Assembly: GCA_002796995.1 (NCBI GenBank)
Contig: PEKW01000004.1
Location: 1 to 64,000 of the forward strand
DNA length: 64,000 nt
From: Rhizobium sp.
GTDB taxonomy: Bacteria; Pseudomonadota; Alphaproteobacteria; Rhizobiales; Rhizobiaceae
Direction of reading: 5' to 3'
The notes beneath the pieces are model-generated. The model saw nothing but the letters and a program-made list of their open reading frames with translations, ran no database searches and had not been told where the DNA came from. Position numbers and translations under genes: made by a program. Shown one piece after another: positions 59,580-64,000 of this stretch (its first letter is position 1; every line of letters starts with the position of its first letter).

Positions 59580-60596
59580 TCAGAAGCCTTCGAGCACGAT
59601 CTTGCCCTTGGTGCGGCCCGATTCGATGAGCGCATGGGCCTTCTTCAGGTTGGCGGCGTTGGTCGTGCCGAGCGTTTCGGTCAGCGTGGTGCGGATCTGG
59701 CCGGTTTCCACCAGTTCCGCGACATGCGTGAGAAGCTTGTGCTGCTCGATCATGTCGGCCGTCTGGAAGACCGGACGGGTGAACATCGATTCCCAGTGGA
59801 TCGAGACGGCTTTGCCCTTGAACGGCATGACGTCGAAGCCGCCCTTGATGTCGTCGATGATGCCGAAGCGGCCCTGCGGCGCGATGATCGCCTGGAGGTC
59901 GGCGACGTGCAGGTCGCTGCGGGTGACCGAGAAGATGAAGGCCGGCGCGCCGATGTCGAGGGCCGCATATTGCGGCGCCAGGGCATTGCTGTGGTCGAGC
60001 ACGTGATGCGCGCCGAGATCCTTGACCCACTGGCTGGTTTCCGGCCGCGACGTCGTGGTGATGATGGTGAGATTGGTCAGCGCCCGGGCGAGCTGGATCG
60101 CCATCGAGCCGACGCCGCCGGCGCCGCCGGTGACCAGCAGGGCATTGTTGGCGCCGGCCACCTTGTCGTGCACCTTCAGGCGGTGGAACAGCATTTCATA
60201 GGCGGTGATCGCGGTGAGCGGGATGGCCGCCGCTTCGGCGAAGCTCAGTGTCTTCGGCTTCAGCCCGACGATGCGCTCATCCACGAGATGGAATTCGCTG
60301 TTGGTGCCCGGGCGGTTGATCACGCCGGCATAGAAGACTTCGTCGCCCGGCTTGAACAAGGTGACGTTCTCGCCGACGGCCTTGACCACGCCCGAGGCGT
60401 CATAGCCGAGGATGCGATGCTGGCCGGGTTCCGGCTGGGCGGCCGAGCGGACCTTGGTGTCGACCGGATTGACCGAAACGGCCTTCACCTCGACCAGCAG
60501 GTCGTGGCCCCGGGCTTCCGGAATGGGGAGGTCGATATCGACCAGCGAGGTCTCGGCGGTGATGGGTTGGGGTGTCAGATAGCCGACTGCGCGCAT
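59580..60596 (-). CDS. Zinc-type alcohol dehydrogenase-like oxidoreductase
   Basis: The 338-residue product is a medium-chain oxidoreductase of the YogA/ZADH group: RGHDLLVEVKAVSVNPVDTKVR, ILGYDASGVVKAVGENV, LLVTGGAGGVGSMAIQLARAL and GRFGIIDDIKGG. Zinc ligands are not conserved, so quinone or enone reduction is likely. Related genes are commonly paired with a divergent HxlR regulator, as here. GGAGACC precedes ATG 60596. Confidence 0.87.
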   Translation of the reverse strand: MRAVGYLTPQPITAETSLVDIDLPIPEARGHDLLVEVKAVSVNPVDTKVRSAAQPEPGQHRILGYDASGVVKAVGENVTLFKPGDEVFYAGVINRPGTNSEFHLVDERIVGLKPKTLSFAEAAAIPLTAITAYEMLFHRLKVHDKVAGANNALLVTGGAGGVGSMAIQLARALTNLTIITTTSRPETSQWVKDLGAHHVLDHSNALAPQYAALDIGAPAFIFSVTRSDLHVADLQAIIAPQGRFGIIDDIKGGFDVMPFKGKAVSIHWESMFTRPVFQTADMIEQHKLLTHVAELVETGQIRTTLTETLGTTNAANLKKAHALIESGRTKGKIVLEGF

Positions 60597-60697
60597 GGAA
60601 GGTCTCCTTGAGGGGTTTGCACGCCCTTCAATTGATACGTATATTCGCTCGACGCAAGAATGCACATTTTATGTCTATAGCGACAGAAATTGTATGT

Positions 60698-60715
60698 AGT
60701 ATCAAGAAGGATACT
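60698..60715. promoter_or_regulatory. Candidate HxlR operator over the hxlR ribosome site
   Basis: AGTATC and GATACT face each other across 6 bases (AAGAAG), ending 4 bases before the HxlR ATG. A second short palindrome, ATACGTAT, lies near 60636-60643 toward the oxidoreductase gene. Confidence 0.5.
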
Positions 60716-60719
60716 GTCC

Positions 60720-61133
60720 ATGTCCCGGCCGCGCGCCAAGCTCACCAACAATTTCCCCGGCTGCCCTGTCGAATCCACCCTGAGCCTGCTCGACGGCAAG
60801 TGGAAGGGCGTGATCCTCTACCATCTGCTGAACGACGGCACGCTGCGCTTCAACGAACTCAGGCGCCGGCTTTCGGCCGTGACCCAGCGCATGCTGACCA
60901 AGCAGCTGCGCGAGCTGGAAGACGCCGGCATTGTTTCGCGCAAGGTCTTTCCCGTCGTGCCGCCGCGGGTCGACTATTCGCTGACGCCGCTCGGCCTCAG
61001 CCTCGAGCCGGTGATCCTGGCGCTCGACGCCTGGGGCAAGGCGCATGTCGCCTGCCGGAACGGGGTGAAGACCGTGTCCCTGCAGGCCAATGAGACTGTG
61101 GATGCCGATACGGATGCGCGCTCAGCGGCCTGA
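60720..61133 (+). CDS. HxlR-family transcription regulator
   Basis: The 137-residue product is a typical HxlR winged helix: NFPGCPVESTLSLLDGKWKG, VILYHLLNDGTLRFNELRRR, LSAVTQRMLTKQLRELEDAG and VDYSLTPLGLSLEPVI. The Cys in GCPVE is the one by which several HxlR members sense quinones or aldehydes. It is divergent from the oxidoreductase, a common pairing. Its 3' end overlaps that of the convergent MFS gene by 12 bases. Confidence 0.9.
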   Translation: MSRPRAKLTNNFPGCPVESTLSLLDGKWKGVILYHLLNDGTLRFNELRRRLSAVTQRMLTKQLRELEDAGIVSRKVFPVVPPRVDYSLTPLGLSLEPVILALDAWGKAHVACRNGVKTVSLQANETVDADTDARSAA

Positions 61134-62357
61134 GCTGCGCTTTTCGATCAGGACCGAAACCAGGAAGACCACGAGGCCCAGCGCCGAAAGCGCGGCGCCG
61201 ACGAAACCGGTCGCGCCATAGCCATAACCCCAGGTGATCACCAGGCCGCCGAGCCAGGCGCCCAGCGCATTGGCGATGTTGAAGGCCGAGTGGTTGGAGG
61301 CGGCGGCGAGCGTCTGCGCATCGGCCGCGACATCCATCAGCCGGGTCTGCACGGCCGGGCAGGCGGCAAAGCCGCAGCCGGTGAGGAAGACGCAGATGCA
61401 CAGCATGACAGGATCATGCGCCGTCAGCGAAAACACGCTCATCAGCACCACATTGAAGGCGAGCATACCGCCGATCGTGCCCTTCAGCGAATAGTCGGCC
61501 ATGCGGCTGCCCACGACATTGCCGACATTCATGCCGATGCCGAACAGCGCCAGAACGATCGCCACCATGCTGGCCGGCAGGCCGGCCGTGTCGGTCGTGG
61601 TCTTGGCGATATAGCTGAAGATCGAGAACATGCCGCCAAAGCCGACGGCGGCCACGGCGAGCGACAGCCAGACCTGCAGCCGGCCGAACGCGCCGAGTTC
61701 GCGGCGGATGCTGGCGCCTTCCGCCACCTTGTCCTTGGGCAGGTAGAGCGCGATCAGGACCACGGTCAGGGCGCCGATCGCACCGACCATCAGGAAGGCG
61801 GCGCGCCAGCTCATCATCTGGCCGAGGACGGTGGCGATCGGCGTGCCGATCAGGGTGGCGATGGTGAGGCCAAGCATCACGCGGCCCACGGCCCGGGCGC
61901 GCCGGTGCGGCGGCACCATGGAGGCGGCGACCAGTGCGGCGACGCCGAAATAGGCACCGTGCGGCAGGCCGGTGACGAAGCGAAGCGCCGTGAAGGAGAG
62001 GAAGTCGGGCGCCAGCGCGCTGGTGACATTGCCGATGGCAAACACGCCCATCAGCAGCAGAAGCAGGGTGCGACGCGATAGTTTTGCCGCAAGCACGGCG
62101 ATGATCGGTGCGCCGATCACCACGCCGAGCGCATAGGCGCTGATCACCCGGCCGGCTTCCGGAACGCTGACGCCATAGGTCGTCGCGACCTCCGGCAGCA
62201 GTCCCATGATGACGAATTCGCCCGTGCCGATACCGAAACCGCCGGCGGCGAGCGCGATCTCGATCAGGATCATCATCAGCGGCGTCAGGGCCGGCGCGGC
62301 GGCGTCCGTTCCGGCGCCGGTCCCGAGCTCGGGGCGAAGGGCAGTGCAGTCGGTCAT
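61122..62357 (-). CDS. MFS transporter, AraJ/YdhP-type exporter
   Basis: The 411-residue product has twelve membrane segments. GFGIGTGEFVIMGLLPEVA at the start, RTLLLLLMGVFAIGNV with the loop LAAKLSRRT, and LPHGAYFGVAALVAASMV are typical of the DHA1 AraJ-like group that exports sugars or drugs. The first 25 residues are polar and Ala-rich, so a later start is possible. It converges on the HxlR gene with a 12-base overlap. Confidence 0.9.
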   Translation of the reverse strand: MTDCTALRPELGTGAGTDAAAPALTPLMMILIEIALAAGGFGIGTGEFVIMGLLPEVATTYGVSVPEAGRVISAYALGVVIGAPIIAVLAAKLSRRTLLLLLMGVFAIGNVTSALAPDFLSFTALRFVTGLPHGAYFGVAALVAASMVPPHRRARAVGRVMLGLTIATLIGTPIATVLGQMMSWRAAFLMVGAIGALTVVLIALYLPKDKVAEGASIRRELGAFGRLQVWLSLAVAAVGFGGMFSIFSYIAKTTTDTAGLPASMVAIVLALFGIGMNVGNVVGSRMADYSLKGTIGGMLAFNVVLMSVFSLTAHDPVMLCICVFLTGCGFAACPAVQTRLMDVAADAQTLAAASNHSAFNIANALGAWLGGLVITWGYGYGATGFVGAALSALGLVVFLVSVLIEKRSSGR

Positions 62358-62509
62358 GCGATCACCTTGGGTCGACCGCGTCGTCGCAGCCGAGGAGGGA
62401 CAGGGGGAAAAAGGTCTGGTGTGAAGGCAACCGGCCGCGCCGGCTGCGGTAATCTCTGTGGAAGTGATTTGACGACTATCATGTTTTTGTGCGGTGCCGC
62501 AAAGGCGAC

Positions 62510-62650
62510 ATGGCCTCCAGCTTGAATTTCGCCCTGTGGATCCTGATTTTCACGGTGACGACGAAACCAATCAGGGTGCGCCGCGTTGACTTGCGCTTCC
62601 CGCCCATGCGGAATTCCCGCCGACCCGGCGGAGCGGAAAAGGATCCATGA
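62510..62650 (+). CDS. Candidate 46-residue leader peptide coupled to the lipid kinase gene
   Basis: ATG at 62510 has AAAGG 4-5 bases upstream and opens a 46-residue frame. It starts with a hydrophobic stretch (SSLNFALWILIFTVTT), continues basic (RVRRVDLRF) and ends with a TGA that overlaps the kinase ATG at 62647 as ATGA. This is the arrangement of a translationally coupled leader. I do not recognise the peptide; chance cannot be excluded. Confidence 0.3.
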   Translation: MASSLNFALWILIFTVTTKPIRVRRVDLRFPPMRNSRRPGGAEKDP

Positions 62651-63567
62651 AACTCAAAGCGGTTTTCAATCGGGACGGCGGTACGTTCAAGACCACCGAC
62701 ATGGACGCCTATTGCGCCCGGGCGGAAGAGATCTTCGCCTTCGCCGGCCATGACATCTCCTTCTCCGTCGTCGCAGGACGCGATGTGGTCGACCGTCTGG
62801 AGGCGGCGTCCAGGGAAGAGGGCGTCGAGGCGCTGATCGCCGGTGGCGGCGACGGCACGATCTCGGCTGCGGCCGGCATCGCCTGGCGCGCCGGCATTCC
62901 GCTCGGCGTCATTCCGGCAGGAACGATGAATCTCTTTGCCCGCTCGCTGAAGCTGCCGCTCGACATCAATGCCGTTCTCGAAACGCTGGCCGAGGGCAGG
63001 GTGCAGGCGGTCGACATCGCCACCGTCAACGATCGCCCCTTCGTGCACCAGTTTTCCGCCGGCCTGCACGCCCGCCTGGTGCGCATGCGCAATGCGATGA
63101 ACTTCGCCTCGAGGCTCGGCAAGATGCGGGCGAGCACGCGCGCCGCCTTCGGCGTCATGCTGCGTCCCTCGCGCTTCGAAGTGGTTTTCGACATCGACCA
63201 TGACGGCCGCAACGAGCATCGGGTGGTGTCGGCGATCTCGGTGTCCAACAATCCCTTTGGCGAAAATCCGCTGTTCTTCGCCGACGACCTGACCACCGGC
63301 AAGCTCGGCGTCTATCTCGCCGATTCGCTGAAGCCGATCGGCGTGGCGAAACTCGCCTTCGACATCCTGCGCGGCAGGCTGAAGGACAACGAGGCGGTGA
63401 GCGCCACCACGGCGGAGGTCGTCCGCCTGCACTTTCCCAAGCGGCGCCACGGCGCGCTGTGCGTCGTCGACGGCGAACTCATCCGCATGCCGCGCAATGT
63501 GGAAATCCGACTGCATGCGGGAGAACTCAAGGTGCTGGTGCCCGGCCCGGAACCCGTCACAGCCTAG
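62647..63567 (+). CDS. Diacylglycerol/lipid kinase family protein
   Basis: The 306-residue product has the DAGK catalytic motif LIAGGGDGTISAAAG (residues 64-78), PLGVIPAGTMNLFARSL, the second-domain segment VVSAISVSNNPFGENPLFFADD and a C-terminal CVVDGELIRMPRNVEIRLH. It would phosphorylate a lipid such as diacylglycerol or a related membrane lipid at the inner face of the membrane. GGAAAAGGA precedes ATG 62647. Confidence 0.9.
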   Translation: MKLKAVFNRDGGTFKTTDMDAYCARAEEIFAFAGHDISFSVVAGRDVVDRLEAASREEGVEALIAGGGDGTISAAAGIAWRAGIPLGVIPAGTMNLFARSLKLPLDINAVLETLAEGRVQAVDIATVNDRPFVHQFSAGLHARLVRMRNAMNFASRLGKMRASTRAAFGVMLRPSRFEVVFDIDHDGRNEHRVVSAISVSNNPFGENPLFFADDLTTGKLGVYLADSLKPIGVAKLAFDILRGRLKDNEAVSATTAEVVRLHFPKRRHGALCVVDGELIRMPRNVEIRLHAGELKVLVPGPEPVTA

Positions 63568-63588
63568 GTGCCGTTTCGCGTCGGGCGC

Positions 63589-64000
63589 TCAGGCGACCGG
63601 GTAGATGACGCCCTTGCGAAGGATCAGGTTGGCATAGAGTGCCGGTTCACCGGTCTGTACGACCGCATGGGCCGTCTTCACTCGCCCGTAGAAGTCCTGA
63701 CCGACCAGCGGCACGACGCGACGCTCGGGTTCGTGGCGGGCGCAGCAGGCGATGAGCTGCTGGTGGATCGGGTCGTGCCTTTCCGCGTCGGCACCCACCG
63801 TCGAGCGGAAGATCGCCTCGGGCACGAAATCGTCGATCGGCAGAAGGGTGAGGATGGCGTTGACCACCGCGACGATGCCGTGACCGTCGAGGCGGATCAG
63901 CCGCCGCCCGTGTTCGAGCGCCGGATAATTGCCGTCGACGATGGCGATCTCGTCTCCGTGCCCCATGGCGCGCAGCGTCGCCAGAAGCTCGGGGCTCAGG
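63589..64000 (-). CDS. FucU/RbsD-family sugar mutarotase, 5' end cut by the window
   Basis: The product seen covers at least 136 residues and its start lies beyond base 64000. LSPELLATLRAMGHGDEIAIV, with the catalytic His in GHGD, then DGNYPA, PHIHQQLI-like DPIHQQLIACC, FYGRVKTAHAVVQTGE and PALYANLILRKGVIYP are the marks of FucU. These enzymes interconvert anomers of fucose or ribose. An internal ATG at 63966 is not the start because conserved residues continue upstream of it. It converges on the kinase gene. Confidence 0.88.
   Translation of the reverse strand, partial: LSPELLATLRAMGHGDEIAIVDGNYPALEHGRRLIRLDGHGIVAVVNAILTLLPIDDFVPEAIFRSTVGADAERHDPIHQQLIACCARHEPERRVVPLVGQDFYGRVKTAHAVVQTGEPALYANLILRKGVIYPVA

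Noticed and set aside
63589..63966. ATG at 63966 as the start of the mutarotase gene
   Set aside because: Conserved FucU residues (LSPELLATLRA) continue in frame upstream to the window edge, so the gene is cut by the window.

Overview
The window is a GC-rich, densely coded stretch of an alphaproteobacterial chromosome, almost certainly from Rhizobiaceae (Rhizobium, Ensifer, Agrobacterium, Shinella and relatives). The evidence is the order FeuN/FeuP/FeuQ-like genes, ccmI-ccmE-ccmF-ccmH, a DegP-type protease with a two-component pair, glnE, a PleC-like kinase and pepN. Rhizobial mosaic palindromic repeats also lie in many of the intergenic gaps. I saw no rRNA, tRNA, CRISPR array, transposase or replication origin.

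Region 1 (1-11.3 kb) is the tail half of a gene transfer agent (GTA)-type cluster: head-tail adaptor, head closure, a 70-residue unknown, tail terminator, tail tube, two tail chaperones, a short tape measure, distal tail protein (DUF2460), hub (DUF2163), NlpC/P60 peptidase, the 1280-residue GTA TIM-barrel protein and a small holin-like membrane protein. Terminase, portal and capsid genes would lie to the left of the window. Four of its intergenic gaps, plus the left edge, hold palindromic repeats. A small reverse-strand reading frame with a strong ribosome site sits between the peptidase and the TIM-barrel gene.

Region 2 (11.3-22.6 kb) holds envelope sensing and cytochrome c maturation: FeuN/P/Q-like genes, a lipoprotein, ccmIEFH in ATGA-overlapping order, periplasmic protease DegP with a strong terminator, then a response regulator and sensor kinase. 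The start of ccmH is interrupted by a palindromic repeat that is read in frame.

Region 3 (22.6-39 kb) holds a ferrous iron operon on the minus strand (feoA-feoA-feoB-feoC), glnE, a GGDEF-EAL protein, a PleC-like kinase, a DUF4344 metallopeptidase, pepN, and a soluble protein that joins an MCP-like tip to a Cache-like domain.

Region 4 (39-50.5 kb) is accessory: a DMT transporter, a winged-helix protein, two small proteins, a degenerate family-4 uracil-DNA glycosylase, a YegD-like Hsp70, a tandem pair of small membrane proteins, an SDR lacking the usual active-site Tyr and Lys, a LysR/oxidoreductase divergent pair of lower GC, and a GlcD-type flavoprotein.

Region 5 (50.5-64 kb) starts with ETF-ubiquinone oxidoreductase behind a LiuR-like palindrome. 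It continues with an OhrR-type peroxide sensor divergent from a haloperoxidase-like hydrolase, a second hydrolase, an EF-hand protein, DoxX, LtrA, an L,D-transpeptidase, a DMT exporter with a divergent Lrp regulator, an alcohol dehydrogenase with a divergent HxlR regulator, an MFS exporter, a lipid kinase and a FucU/RbsD mutarotase cut by the window edge.

I did not find a clearly new defence or biosynthetic system. The most unusual signals are the in-frame repeat in ccmH, a long two-stem hairpin repeat family with compensatory changes, the antisense small gene in the GTA cluster, and the soluble MCP-tip/Cache protein.
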